Assembly: GCF_039523795.1 (NCBI RefSeq)
Contig: NZ_BAAAFZ010000062.1
Span: forward strand, 1 to 64,000
Source of the DNA: Craurococcus roseus
GTDB taxonomy: Bacteria > Pseudomonadota > Alphaproteobacteria > Acetobacterales > Acetobacteraceae
Length of the DNA stretch: 64,000 nucleotides
Direction of reading: 5' to 3'
Shown here: piece after piece, positions 53,833 to 62,468 of the stretch
Position numbering within the stretch: the first letter of the stretch is position 1
How the letters are laid out: every line of letters begins with the position of its first letter
Notes under the pieces: generated by a model
Seen by the model: only the letters and a program-made list of their open reading frames with translations
Database searches by the model: none
What the model was told of the DNA's origin: nothing
Translations under genes and position numbers: made by a program

Positions 53833-54492
53833 TCAGTCGCCTCGGACGGTGGCGGCCTCGGGGCCCTTGCGCCCTTGAACCACGGTCATCGTGACCGTCT
53901 GGCCTTCGGCCAATGGCGGCATGCCGCTGCGCTCCAGCGCGGTGGCATGGATGAAAACGTCCTTGCCGCCGGATTCCGGCGTGACGAAGCCGAAGCCCTT
54001 TTGCGGGTTGTACCACTTCACGATGCCGCGCATCTCTTCGCCGCTGCCGGGCGGGGGCGGCGTGAAGCGCGAGCCGCCGCCGCCGCCGTACCCACCGCCG
54101 AAGCCGGAGCGCGGCGCCGCCGGCGGGGGCGCGGTGCCTTCCTTGATCTCCAGCACCTCGGTGACCTGCTGGCCTTTCTGGCCCGGCCCGACGCGCACGC
54201 GGAGGATGGCGCCCGGCGCCACGGCGTCGGCCCCGGCGCGTTGCAACACGCTCACGTGCAGAAAGGCGTCGCCGGAACCGCCGTCCACTTCGACGAAACC
54301 GAAGCCCTTCTCCGCGTTGAACCATTTGACCACCGCGCCCGTCTCCGGCCCGCCGAAGCTGCTCATCGGGCTCGGGCGCGACGGGGCGAAACTGGGTGGT
54401 GGCGACCATCCCCCGCCGTCGGGCGGGGGGAAATCGTCGTCGAAACCGCGCTTGCGGGGGCGGCGGGAACGCCAGCTATCCTTGTCGGCCAT
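53833..54492 (-). CDS. protein with two cold-shock domains
   Basis: 219 residues. Two nucleic-acid-binding CSDs are separated by a glycine-rich linker (SGFGGGYGGGGGSRF). The first is VVKWFNAEKGFGFVEVDGGS (near residue 55) with DAFLHVSVLQRAG; the second is IVKWYNPQKGFGFVTPESGG (near residue 155) with DVFIHATALERSG. Both keep the KGFGF (RNP1-like) and FhH (RNP2-like) sites. The N-terminal 50 residues are basic and proline-rich. Likely an RNA chaperone in the cytoplasm. ATG 54492 has CAGGAC five bases upstream and is preferred to a GTG at 54519. Confidence 0.93.
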   Translation of the reverse strand: MADKDSWRSRRPRKRGFDDDFPPPDGGGWSPPPSFAPSRPSPMSSFGGPETGAVVKWFNAEKGFGFVEVDGGSGDAFLHVSVLQRAGADAVAPGAILRVRVGPGQKGQQVTEVLEIKEGTAPPPAAPRSGFGGGYGGGGGSRFTPPPPGSGEEMRGIVKWYNPQKGFGFVTPESGGKDVFIHATALERSGMPPLAEGQTVTMTVVQGRKGPEAATVRGD

Positions 54493-54695
54493 TGTCCTGA
54501 ACTCGTCGGTCTCTTCCACCGCCGGGTTGCCTCGTCGCGAACCGGGCAGTCCATTCTAGACGCCCGGCGGGCGCCCGGGTGGTCGTGCCCCCGAAGGGTA
54601 CGGCCGCTCCACTGCGCTTTGAAGAGCATATTCGGCGGGAGGGCAAGCGGCGGAATGTGAAAAGCCATGCTCCAGCCGCCGAAGCGCCCGATCCA

Positions 54696-55688
54696 TCAAA
54701 GCAGCCCCAAACGCCGGGCGAGGTCGCCGTACAGCGCGATCTGCGCCTTGAGGAAGTCCCGGGTCGCGTCCGGGGACAGCAGCCGGGGGACGCTGCCGCT
54801 CCGCCTCGTCGCCTCGATCCATCCGCGGTCGGAGCCGAGCGATGCGATCGCGCCCACCCAGACTTCGACGACGGGCGCCGGGAGCGAAGCCGGGCCGAAC
54901 AGCCCGCTCCATCCGGTGATCGCTTCGAGGCTCTCCGCTTCGGCCTCCTTCGCGCTGGGAACGCCGGGCAGGAGCGGGTGGCGCTCGCGCCCGCCCGAAA
55001 CCAGGGCACGGACGGAACGCGACGACAGGGCGGCGGCGGCGTCCGTGAAGCCGCACCCAACGAAGTGCGCCTGCCCCGAAGCTACCGCCGCGACGGCTTC
55101 GGCGCCGCCGGCGAAAGGCAGGGCGGTGCCGGCATCTATCGGCAAGCCGTTGGCCACGAAAAGTTGGCGGACGCCGAGGTCCAGGATGGTCGCGGGGCCG
55201 GAGGTGGCGAAGGTCATGCGGCCGGGCGCTTCCCTCAGCGCGCCGAGCAGTTCTCCGAGGCGCCGCCACGGCGCGTCGGCGCGGACGCAAACGACGAACG
55301 GCGTTTCGTGCAGGAGCCCGAGGACCGTGAACTCGTCCCACGTGTAGGGCGTCCGCGGGTCGGTGGCGGGGAGGATGGCCGACGACGCCGTCCGGGCCAG
55401 CAGCAGCGTGTGCCTGTCGGGGGCCGCGCGCGCGACCGAGTTGGTGCCTAAGGCACCGGACGCCCCGGGGCGGTTCTCGACCACGATCGAAGCGTTCTTG
55501 TTCGGCAGGTGGCGCGGGGCGTGGACGGCGAGGAGCCGCGCCGCCGCGTCTGCCGATCCGCCGGCGGAAAAGGGCGCGACCAAAGTGACCGGTTGGCTCG
55601 GGTATGGCGGGTCCGTGCCCTGGGCGTGCGCCGCAGCCGCGGCGGCAGCGCCCGGCAAGCCGGCGATCATGGCGCGACGTCGCAACAT
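54696..55688 (-). CDS. Bug-family tripartite tricarboxylate transporter substrate-binding protein
   Basis: 330 residues. Signal peptide with RRR, an alanine-rich core and cleavage near AHAQ. The mature protein shows the Bug pattern: YPSQPVTLVAPFSAGGSADAA, VVENRPGASGALGTNSVARA and MTFATSGPATILDLGVRQLF. Bug proteins normally serve a TctAB membrane pair or a signalling partner; neither is present nearby, so it is an orphan. ATG 55688 is preferred for the signal; ATG 55715 in frame adds nine residues. The ligand (a carboxylate in many members) is unknown. Confidence 0.92.
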   Translation of the reverse strand: MLRRRAMIAGLPGAAAAAAAHAQGTDPPYPSQPVTLVAPFSAGGSADAAARLLAVHAPRHLPNKNASIVVENRPGASGALGTNSVARAAPDRHTLLLARTASSAILPATDPRTPYTWDEFTVLGLLHETPFVVCVRADAPWRRLGELLGALREAPGRMTFATSGPATILDLGVRQLFVANGLPIDAGTALPFAGGAEAVAAVASGQAHFVGCGFTDAAAALSSRSVRALVSGGRERHPLLPGVPSAKEAEAESLEAITGWSGLFGPASLPAPVVEVWVGAIASLGSDRGWIEATRRSGSVPRLLSPDATRDFLKAQIALYGDLARRLGLL

Positions 55689-55886
55689 CAAGCCGGCCCT
55701 TCCAAGCCGCGACATGCGGTGTGGCCGGCTATTTGACCCCTCCGAGGCGGCTTTGCCAGCGCGCTCGGGAAGTTTCGCGGGACGCTCGACCGCCGCGGGG
55801 CCGTCACGCCCGGGCGGATCGCGGACGCGCCGCCGCGCGTCGGTCCGCCGCCGCCCTTCGCGGCGCTTTCCGGCGTCGGGACACCA

Positions 55887-57458
55887 TCATGCCGGCCGTC
55901 CCGGGCCCAACGCGTCGCGGAGCCGAAGGGCCAACTCGCCGCGATCGTAAGGCTTGCCCAAGGCCGGGACGGCGCGTCCGGACGGCGTGGCGGCGAGGGG
56001 CGCTTGGCCCGGATCCGCCAACAGCAACACGCGGGGGGCGGGCGGGCGGCTTTCCGCGTGCGCCGCCAAGTCCCGTCCTTTCGGGCCGGCGGAAGCGTCC
56101 ACCAGGAGCAGGTCGGCCCGGACGCCCCGTTCCAGCAATGCGGCGGCTTCGTGCGCCGAACCGGCCCGGACCACCGAGTAGCCGAGGCCTTCGAGCAAGG
56201 CGGTGGTGGCGTCGCGCGCGCCCTGGTCGGCATCGACCAGGAGCACGCGTTCGCTGCCGCGGAGCGGCGCCGGCGCGTCGTCCGGGGACGGCACGCACGG
56301 CAAGAGCAACCTTGCGACGGTGCCGCTGCCGGGCCGCGACCGCAGCGAAAGGTGGCCCTGCGACTGCTGCGCGAAGCCGTACACGGTGGACAGCCCGAGG
56401 CCGGAGCCGGGCCCGCCGTCCTTGGTCGAGAAGAAGGGTTCGGTGGCGCGGTTCAGGACTTCCGGCGCCATCCCGGAGCCCGCGTCGGCGACGGCCAGCG
56501 AGGTGTAATCGCCCTCGGGCACCTCGCCCGAAGCGACCTCCGGCGCGTCCGGCCCGAGGCGCACCGAGCCGGTGGAGATCGTGACCACGCCGCCGCCGGG
56601 CATGGCGTCGCGGGCGTTGAGCAGCAGGTTGACCAGCGCCACCTCCACCTGCGCCGGGTCCGCGAGGCAAGCGGCGATGCCCGGTTGCAACCGCGTCTCC
56701 AAGCGGATGCCCGGGCCCAAGCTGCGTTGGGCGAAGTCGCCCAAAGACGCGACGAGCGCGTTCAGGTCCACCGCGCGGCGTTCGAGTTGCTGCCGCCGGG
56801 CGAAGGCGAGGAGCTGCTTGGTCAAATTCCGCGCTCGCGCGACGGCTTCGCGCATCCGTGACGAGTAGCGCTCCCTCCGGTCGGCGTGGCCGGCCTTCTC
56901 CATCAGTTCGAGGTTGCCGGCGACGACCATCAGGAGGTTGTTGAAATCGTGCGCTATGCCGCTGGTGAGCTGCCCGACAGCCTCCAATTTCTGCGATCGA
57001 CGCAGCGCCGCCTCGGCAGCGCGCTGGCCCGTGACGTCGAGCTGGCTGCCGAAGAAGTACAACAGTTCGCCGTCACGCCCGAAGACGGGGCTGACGAACA
57101 AAGCGTTCCAGAACGGCGTGCCGTCGCGCCTGTAGTTGACCAGTTCGACGGTGGCCGACGCGCATTCGCGGATCGCGCGGCGCAAGGCCTGGATCGACGC
57201 GGCGTCGGTTTCAGGCCCTTGGACGAAGCGGCAGTTGCGGCCGAGCACCTCCTCGGCGCTGTAGCCGGTCATCCGCAAGAAAGCGGGGTTTGCGAAAATG
57301 ATGGGGTTGTCGGCTTGCCGCGGGTTCGTAACGACCATGGGCAGGCCTGCCTGCGCGACGGCCGCGAAGAAGACGTCATCCGACCCGGCGGCGGGACCCA
57401 TCGCCCCTGCAAAATCGCGCGCACGCTTCGACGCGTCGTCGTCGGTGTTGGGCGCCAT
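55887..57458 (-). CDS. LOV-domain hybrid histidine kinase (blue-light sensor)
   Basis: 523 residues. A PAS/LOV domain at about 30-145 contains the LOV signature GRNCRFVQG with the flavin-adduct Cys76. A phosphoacceptor domain QLTSGIAHDFNNLLMVVAGN carries His170. The ATPase domain has NLLLNARDAMPGGG and KDGGPGSGLGLSTVYGFAQQ. A C-terminal receiver domain begins VLLVDADQGARDATTALLEG, with its likely phospho-Asp in LLLVDASAG. Blue light would form a cysteine-flavin adduct and change kinase activity. No membrane span. ATG 57458 is chosen. Divergent from a single-domain receiver gene 156 bp away, the probable partner. Confidence 0.93.
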   Translation of the reverse strand: MAPNTDDDASKRARDFAGAMGPAAGSDDVFFAAVAQAGLPMVVTNPRQADNPIIFANPAFLRMTGYSAEEVLGRNCRFVQGPETDAASIQALRRAIRECASATVELVNYRRDGTPFWNALFVSPVFGRDGELLYFFGSQLDVTGQRAAEAALRRSQKLEAVGQLTSGIAHDFNNLLMVVAGNLELMEKAGHADRRERYSSRMREAVARARNLTKQLLAFARRQQLERRAVDLNALVASLGDFAQRSLGPGIRLETRLQPGIAACLADPAQVEVALVNLLLNARDAMPGGGVVTISTGSVRLGPDAPEVASGEVPEGDYTSLAVADAGSGMAPEVLNRATEPFFSTKDGGPGSGLGLSTVYGFAQQSQGHLSLRSRPGSGTVARLLLPCVPSPDDAPAPLRGSERVLLVDADQGARDATTALLEGLGYSVVRAGSAHEAAALLERGVRADLLLVDASAGPKGRDLAAHAESRPPAPRVLLLADPGQAPLAATPSGRAVPALGKPYDRGELALRLRDALGPGRPA

Positions 57459-57614
57459 CCATGCTCCTGCTTCGCGCGCGACGATCCGCGCACCGCATCG
57501 GCACAAAGGCCCGAAAGCCGCTGCCGGTTGGGCAGGTCACGTACTCGTCACTGCGCCGGGGCGCAACGCGCCGGGCCGAGGCGTGCTTGTTCGTCGGGGG
57601 AGAGGAACTGACGT

Positions 57615-58040
57615 ATGGATGCCGCACAACCTGTGTTGCTCGTGGTCGAGGACGATTTCCTCGTGCGCTTGACGATGGCGGATGCGCTGACCGATGGCGG
57701 CTTCGAAGTGATCGAAGCGGGGGACGCTCGGGAAGCGTTGAGCCAAATCTGTGAACGCAACGACATCTCCGCGATGCTCACCGACATCAACCTGCCGGGC
57801 GGCGAGGACGGTTTCGCGCTCGCGCGAGCCGTGCGGGTGATCAGGCCCGATCTGCCGGTGGTCTACGCGTCGGGCCGCTACACCGCCGCGGAGAGCGGCA
57901 AGTCGGTCGATGGATCGCGGTTCCTGGCGAAGCCGTTCACGCCTTCCCTGGCCGCTGACGTGATCCGCGACCTGATGGGCGCCGAAAGTCATCCCGTCCC
58001 GGCGCCAAGCCCTCAGCAAGATAGCCGCCGGCTGGTCTGA
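57615..58040 (+). CDS. single-domain response regulator
   Basis: 141 residues comprising only a receiver domain. Acidic pair in VVEDDFLVR, phosphorylation site Asp57 in AMLTDINLPGGEDG and conserved Lys106 in RFLAKPFTPS. A 25-residue tail without DNA-binding domain follows. It probably takes phosphate from the divergent LOV kinase and signals by protein contact or works as a phosphate sink. GGGGAGAGGAAC precedes ATG 57615. Confidence 0.93.
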   Translation: MDAAQPVLLVVEDDFLVRLTMADALTDGGFEVIEAGDAREALSQICERNDISAMLTDINLPGGEDGFALARAVRVIRPDLPVVYASGRYTAAESGKSVDGSRFLAKPFTPSLAADVIRDLMGAESHPVPAPSPQQDSRRLV

Positions 58041-58111
58041 CGTCGCCGCAGCGCCGGATCGGGTGCGGCCACGGCCCGCCATGCCCACCCCGATCCAGGC
58101 CGTCCGGCGGA

Positions 58112-59272
58112 TTAAGCACGCCGCATCTCGTCCAAGGTCGCTTTTGCGACCTTCAGCGCCGAATTAGCGGCCGGAACGCCGGCGTACGCGGCGACTTGCA
58201 GCAGGACTTCGGCGATCTCCTCCTCCGTCACGCCGGTGTTGCGGGTGGCGCGCACGTGCAACCGCAACTCGTCGTCGTGTCCTAACGCGGCGAGCATGGC
58301 GAGGCAGAGCAGGCTGCGGTCGCGGCGGGCCAAGCCGGGACGCGTCCAAACGCGCCCCCAAACGCCTTCCAGGATGAACTCGCGGAAGGGCGCGTCGAGC
58401 GCGTTGGCGGCCGCGTCGGAACGCGCGACGTGGTCCTCGCCCAGCACGGCGCGCCGAACCGCTAAGCCGGCCTCGGCCGCGGAAGCGCCGGGTGTCGGGA
58501 CCACCCTTCCCATGTGCGCGAGCAACGCGCGGGTCATGGCGTCTTCGCGCTCGAAGGTGGGGATGTGCGCGGCGTCGGCGATGGTGACGAACTCGGTGCC
58601 CGGGATGGCGTCCCGCACCGCTTGGGCTGCGGCCGGCGGCGTGGAAGCGTCCTTGTCGCCGACGACCACGGTGGTCGGGCATGTGACACGCCCGATCACA
58701 TCCGCGCCGCGCGTGTCGCGCAACGCCGTGGCGCAACCGGCGTAGCCGACGGGATCGGTCCGGAGCAGCATCCGTCGTAGCGCCTTGGACGACGGCAAGG
58801 ATTGGTCCAGCACCCACCGTTCCATCACGGCGTCCGCGACGGCCGCCATGCCGCCCCGCGCCACCGCGTCCATCCGCTGCTGCCACGCCTCCGGCGGCGG
58901 GAACTCCAGGGCCGTGTCGCACAGCATGAGGGACGCGACCCTGTCGGGTGCGAGGGCGGCCATTTCCATGGCGATGCGCCCACCGATGGAAACGCCGCAG
59001 ACATGCGCTTGCCGGACGCCGAACCCGTCCAGCAGGCCGAGCGCGTCGCGCGCGAGCAGATCCATCGTGTAAGGGCCTTCAGGCGCTTCTGACAGGCCGT
59101 GCCCGCGGAGGTCCGGGCGGATCACGCGGTGGCCGGCGCGGGCCAGCGCCGCCGCCTGCGGATCCCAGACGTGCAGGTTGGTGCCGAGCGAGTGCAGCAG
59201 CAGGACCGCTCCGCCCCCCGCCGGGCCATCGGTCTGGACGTGGGCGACAAAACCGTTGAGGTCGACAAACAT
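58112..59272 (-). CDS. pcaDC: fused 3-oxoadipate enol-lactonase and 4-carboxymuconolactone decarboxylase
   Basis: 386 residues with two domains. The N-terminal alpha/beta hydrolase (residues 1-255) has the nucleophile elbow CGVSIGGRIAMEM and catalytic His in IADAAHIPTFERE. The C-terminal carboxymuconolactone decarboxylase domain (about 265-386) has DAPFREFILEGVWGRVWTRP and HVRATRNTGVTEEEIAEVLL. Together they perform the last two ring-derived steps to 3-oxoadipate in protocatechuate breakdown, as in PcaL-type fusions. Other pca genes are not in the window. It lies 20 bp after an exported esterase gene. Confidence 0.92.
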   Translation of the reverse strand: MFVDLNGFVAHVQTDGPAGGGAVLLLHSLGTNLHVWDPQAAALARAGHRVIRPDLRGHGLSEAPEGPYTMDLLARDALGLLDGFGVRQAHVCGVSIGGRIAMEMAALAPDRVASLMLCDTALEFPPPEAWQQRMDAVARGGMAAVADAVMERWVLDQSLPSSKALRRMLLRTDPVGYAGCATALRDTRGADVIGRVTCPTTVVVGDKDASTPPAAAQAVRDAIPGTEFVTIADAAHIPTFEREDAMTRALLAHMGRVVPTPGASAAEAGLAVRRAVLGEDHVARSDAAANALDAPFREFILEGVWGRVWTRPGLARRDRSLLCLAMLAALGHDDELRLHVRATRNTGVTEEEIAEVLLQVAAYAGVPAANSALKVAKATLDEMRRA

Positions 59273-59292
59273 CGGCTCCGCTCCGTTCCCCG

Positions 59293-60348
59293 CTAATCGC
59301 GCATGAGGCCCTCGGCCTCCATCCAGCGCTGCACGCGCGACGCCGCGTCGTCGCTGTTGTTGTCCATCATGAGCATGTGGGAGTTGCCCGTGACGCCGGC
59401 GGCCGGGAGGTCGAGGGTGTCGGCGCCGCCGCCCGCGGCGCGAACGCGCTCCTGCCACCGTTCCACGTTGCCGCGGATGCGGCTCCAGAAAGGGTCCTCG
59501 GCGATGCGATCGCCCCAGACCACGGAATGCGGGACGCCACCCACGCGCGCCGCCTGCGCGTCCGCGCCCGGCGTGCCCGAGGGCTCGACCGCGATGACGG
59601 CGCGCACCTTGTCCAGCGCGTTGAGGGCGGCGGTGAAGGCGAAGTTGCCGCCCTGGCTCTGCGCCATGACGACGCAAGGGCACACGGCCTGGACGATGGC
59701 GTCGTAAGCCGCCTGGATCTGCCGGTCCGTGGTCGTCCAACGGGGCGCCGACTGCTTGGCGAATCGGTCCCAGTGCGCGATGGGGAAGCGGCCGCCGGGG
59801 AAGGGGACGCGGCGCGCCGCATCGTCGTCCCATTCGGACCGTTCGCCGATGCGGAACAGCGCCCAGCCTTCGCCCACGGTGCGGAACACGGGTTCGCCGG
59901 CGAACACCTCGGGGAAGCGCGCCCAGCCGCTGCGGCCGCGCTCGACGGCGTCGCTGACGTAAACGTCGTGGCCCGCCCGCAGGAAGAACATCTGCCAGCC
60001 GGGCCTGCCGTCTGGCGTGGTTTCCCAGGTCGCGCCGGTGAGGCCGCCGGGCCAGAGCAGAAGGGGGTAGCGGGCGCGGGGCGCTTCGAGCTTCACGAAC
60101 AGCGCGTACATCTGCTCGACATGGAACCGGCCGTTGGGGGCGACGCGCAGCGGCGGGGCGCCGGGGCTGAAGACGGTCTCGCGCTCGGGCAAGCCTTCGA
60201 CGGCCGCAACGCGGCCGCCGACGTGCATGCTGCCGATCTCGCGCACGGCGAGCGGGGCCGATCCGCCGCCGGGCCGCGCGCCCTGCGCCGCCGCGGGGCC
60301 GGCGAGGGCGGTGAGCAGCAGCCAAGCGGCCCCGGCCACGAGCTTCAT
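59293..60348 (-). CDS. exported alpha/beta hydrolase (esterase)
   Basis: 351 residues. A Sec signal peptide (LVAGAAWLLLTALAGPAAAQ). The hydrolase region carries LLLWPGGLTGATWETTPDG, the nucleophile in VMAQSQGGNFAFTAALNAL (variant AQSQG elbow) and a C-terminal HMLMMDNNSDDAA that probably supplies the catalytic His. The family is poorly characterised, with members annotated as esterases of plant-derived or aromatic esters. Upstream of and co-directional with pcaDC, so it might release an aromatic acid outside the cytoplasm; that is inference. Confidence 0.85.
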   Translation of the reverse strand: MKLVAGAAWLLLTALAGPAAAQGARPGGGSAPLAVREIGSMHVGGRVAAVEGLPERETVFSPGAPPLRVAPNGRFHVEQMYALFVKLEAPRARYPLLLWPGGLTGATWETTPDGRPGWQMFFLRAGHDVYVSDAVERGRSGWARFPEVFAGEPVFRTVGEGWALFRIGERSEWDDDAARRVPFPGGRFPIAHWDRFAKQSAPRWTTTDRQIQAAYDAIVQAVCPCVVMAQSQGGNFAFTAALNALDKVRAVIAVEPSGTPGADAQAARVGGVPHSVVWGDRIAEDPFWSRIRGNVERWQERVRAAGGGADTLDLPAAGVTGNSHMLMMDNNSDDAASRVQRWMEAEGLMRD

Positions 60349-60470
60349 GGCGTCCCCTCCCCGTCGTCCGCCCCAGCGTGCCAGCGGCGTCCGGGACGGG
60401 CAACGCCGCGGCGCGAGGGCATTGCGGCGGATGGTCGTCCCCCATCGGGGGCGTGCTATAGGCTTCGCCC

Positions 60471-61223
60471 ATGGACCAACCCGTGCCCGGGCCCTACCGC
60501 GAAGGGCTGCCGCCCCAGCCGCCCGGCCCGCCGGAAGGCGAGCAGCATTTCACCGCGTCCGAAACGGTGCGCGACCTCGTCATCGGCACGGCCGACGGGC
60601 TCACGGTGCCCTTCGCGCTGGCGGCCGGGCTGTCGGGCGCCATCGCCGCCAACCCGCTGATCGTCACGGCCGGCTTGGCGGAGATCGCGGCCGGCTGCGT
60701 CGCCATGGGGCTGGGCGGCTACCTCGCCGCCCGCACCGACGCGCAGCATTACGTGTCCGAACGGGCGCGCGAGGAGCGGGAAACCCACGAATGGCCGGAC
60801 CGGGAACGCTGGGAGGTCTCGGCCATCCTGCACCGCTACGGGCTGCGCGGGGAAACCCTCCACCGCGCCACGGAAGCCATAGCCAGCGACCGCAAGCGCT
60901 GGGTGGACTTCATGATGCGCTTCGAGCTCGAACTGTCCGAGCCGGCGCCCGACCGCGCGGCGAAGAGCGCGGCCACGATCGGCAGCGCCTACGTGGTGGG
61001 CGGCCTGATCCCGCTCGCCCCTTACATGGTGTTCGCCGAGACGCGGCCGGCGCTGCTCGTCTCGGCGGCGTTCACCGGCGTCGCCTTGCTCGGCTTCGGT
61101 TGGCTGAAGGCGCGCGCGACGGGCTTGCCGCCGCTGCGCGGGGCGGTGCAGACGCTCGGCGTCGGCGGCCTCGCCGCGGTGGTGGCCTACCTCGTGGCGC
61201 GCTGGGTCGGCGGCGGCGCCTGA
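60471..61223 (+). CDS. VIT1/CCC1-family transporter (iron/manganese type)
   Basis: 250 residues. Begins VRDLVIGTADGLTVPFALAA after a 30-residue polar head, a family hallmark, with five hydrophobic segments and a cytoplasmic metal-binding-like region containing AREERETHEWPDRERWEVSA. Members export Fe or Mn into vacuoles or out of the cytoplasm. ATG 60471 is the only good start. The stop abuts the stop of the convergent amidohydrolase gene with no space between. Confidence 0.88.
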   Translation: MDQPVPGPYREGLPPQPPGPPEGEQHFTASETVRDLVIGTADGLTVPFALAAGLSGAIAANPLIVTAGLAEIAAGCVAMGLGGYLAARTDAQHYVSERAREERETHEWPDRERWEVSAILHRYGLRGETLHRATEAIASDRKRWVDFMMRFELELSEPAPDRAAKSAATIGSAYVVGGLIPLAPYMVFAETRPALLVSAAFTGVALLGFGWLKARATGLPPLRGAVQTLGVGGLAAVVAYLVARWVGGGA

Positions 61224-62468
61224 CTAAAGCGGCCGGTTGGCGCGCGCCAGCACCGCTTCGAACAGGACTTGGCAACCCGCCTCGGCCTCTTCGGGCAGGA
61301 TGCTCTCCGCCTCGTTGTGGGACAGCCCGTCCTTGCACGGCGTGAAGATCATGGCCGTGGGCACGCGGCGGGAGACGTAGACGGCGTCGTGGCCGGCGCC
61401 GCTGACGATCTCGCGCGCGGGGAAGCCGAGCCGGGCGGCCGCCTGGCGCACGAGGTCCACGCACCCGGCATCGAAGGCCTGGTGCGGAAAGCGGAACAGC
61501 TCCTGCAATTCCAACTCCACGCCGCAGCCGCGGGCGATGGCGTCGGCCTCGCGCGGGAACTCGGCGGCGAGCCGCTCCATCTCGGCCGTGGCGGGATGCC
61601 GGAACTCGACGCTGAAGCGCGCTTCGCCTGGCACCACGTTGCGGCTGTTCGGCTCGACCTGGAGGAAGCCGACCGTGCCGCGGCCGTCCTCGCCGCGGGC
61701 GCGCATCATGCGGTCCACCAAGTCCACGATGCGGGCCGCGCACACCAGCGCGTCGCGCCGCGCGGAGGGCGGGGTGGTGCCGGCGTGGCTGTCCTGGCCG
61801 GTGACGCGCGCGTCCCACCACACCTGCGCCTGCGCGCCGGTGACGACGCCGACCGCCTTCGCTTCCCGCTCAAGGATCGGGCCCTGCTCGATGTGCAGCT
61901 CGAAGTAGGCGTCGGCGGGGAAGGGGGCCGCCGGGTGCGGGCCGCGCGCGCCGATCCCGTCCAGCGCTTCGCCGACCGAGACGCCCCCGGCGTCGCGCGC
62001 GGCCAGGATCTCGCCTTCCGGGTAGACGCCGGCCCAGACGCCGCTGCCCATCAGCGAACGGCCGAACCGGCTGCCCTCCTCGTCGGTCCAGTTCACCAGT
62101 TCCAGCGGGGCCTCGGTGGCGATGTCGAGGTCGCGCAAGGTCCGCATCACCTCCAGCCCGGCCAGCACGCCGAGCGCGCCGTCGAACTTGCCGCCGGAAG
62201 GCTGGCTGTCGAGGTGGCTGCCGAAGAGCACCGGCGCGCGGCCCGGGTCCCGGCCTTCGCGCCGGGCGAACATGTTCCCCATCGAGTCCACGCGGACGGA
62301 AAGGCCGAGGGCCTCGCACCAGTCCCGGAAGCGTTCGCGGCCCTGCGCGTCCTCCGCGGAAAGGGCGAGGCGCCTGACGCCGCCGCGCGGCGTGGCGCCG
62401 ATCTCGGCCATCCGCATCAGGCTGTCCCAGAGGCGTTCGCCGTCGATCCGGCGGTTGGTGCCGCTCAA
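61224..62468 (-). CDS. M20-family Zn-dependent amidohydrolase (N-carbamoyl-amino acid hydrolase/allantoate type)
   Basis: 414 residues. The metal site is in LFGSHLDSQPSGGKFDGALG (His, Asp) with NWTDEEGSRFG (Glu) and, later, SGAGHDAVYV. The dimer-lid domain has ELHIEQGPILEREAKAVGVV and TGQDSHAGTTPPSARRDAL. The family includes N-carbamoyl-L-amino acid hydrolase, beta-ureidopropionase and allantoate amidohydrolase; the substrate is open. The start is a TTG at 62468 with AGGGAG upstream, overlapping the VOC gene's stop as TTGA, so the two are coupled. Confidence 0.9.
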   Translation of the reverse strand: MSGTNRRIDGERLWDSLMRMAEIGATPRGGVRRLALSAEDAQGRERFRDWCEALGLSVRVDSMGNMFARREGRDPGRAPVLFGSHLDSQPSGGKFDGALGVLAGLEVMRTLRDLDIATEAPLELVNWTDEEGSRFGRSLMGSGVWAGVYPEGEILAARDAGGVSVGEALDGIGARGPHPAAPFPADAYFELHIEQGPILEREAKAVGVVTGAQAQVWWDARVTGQDSHAGTTPPSARRDALVCAARIVDLVDRMMRARGEDGRGTVGFLQVEPNSRNVVPGEARFSVEFRHPATAEMERLAAEFPREADAIARGCGVELELQELFRFPHQAFDAGCVDLVRQAAARLGFPAREIVSGAGHDAVYVSRRVPTAMIFTPCKDGLSHNEAESILPEEAEAGCQVLFEAVLARANRPL

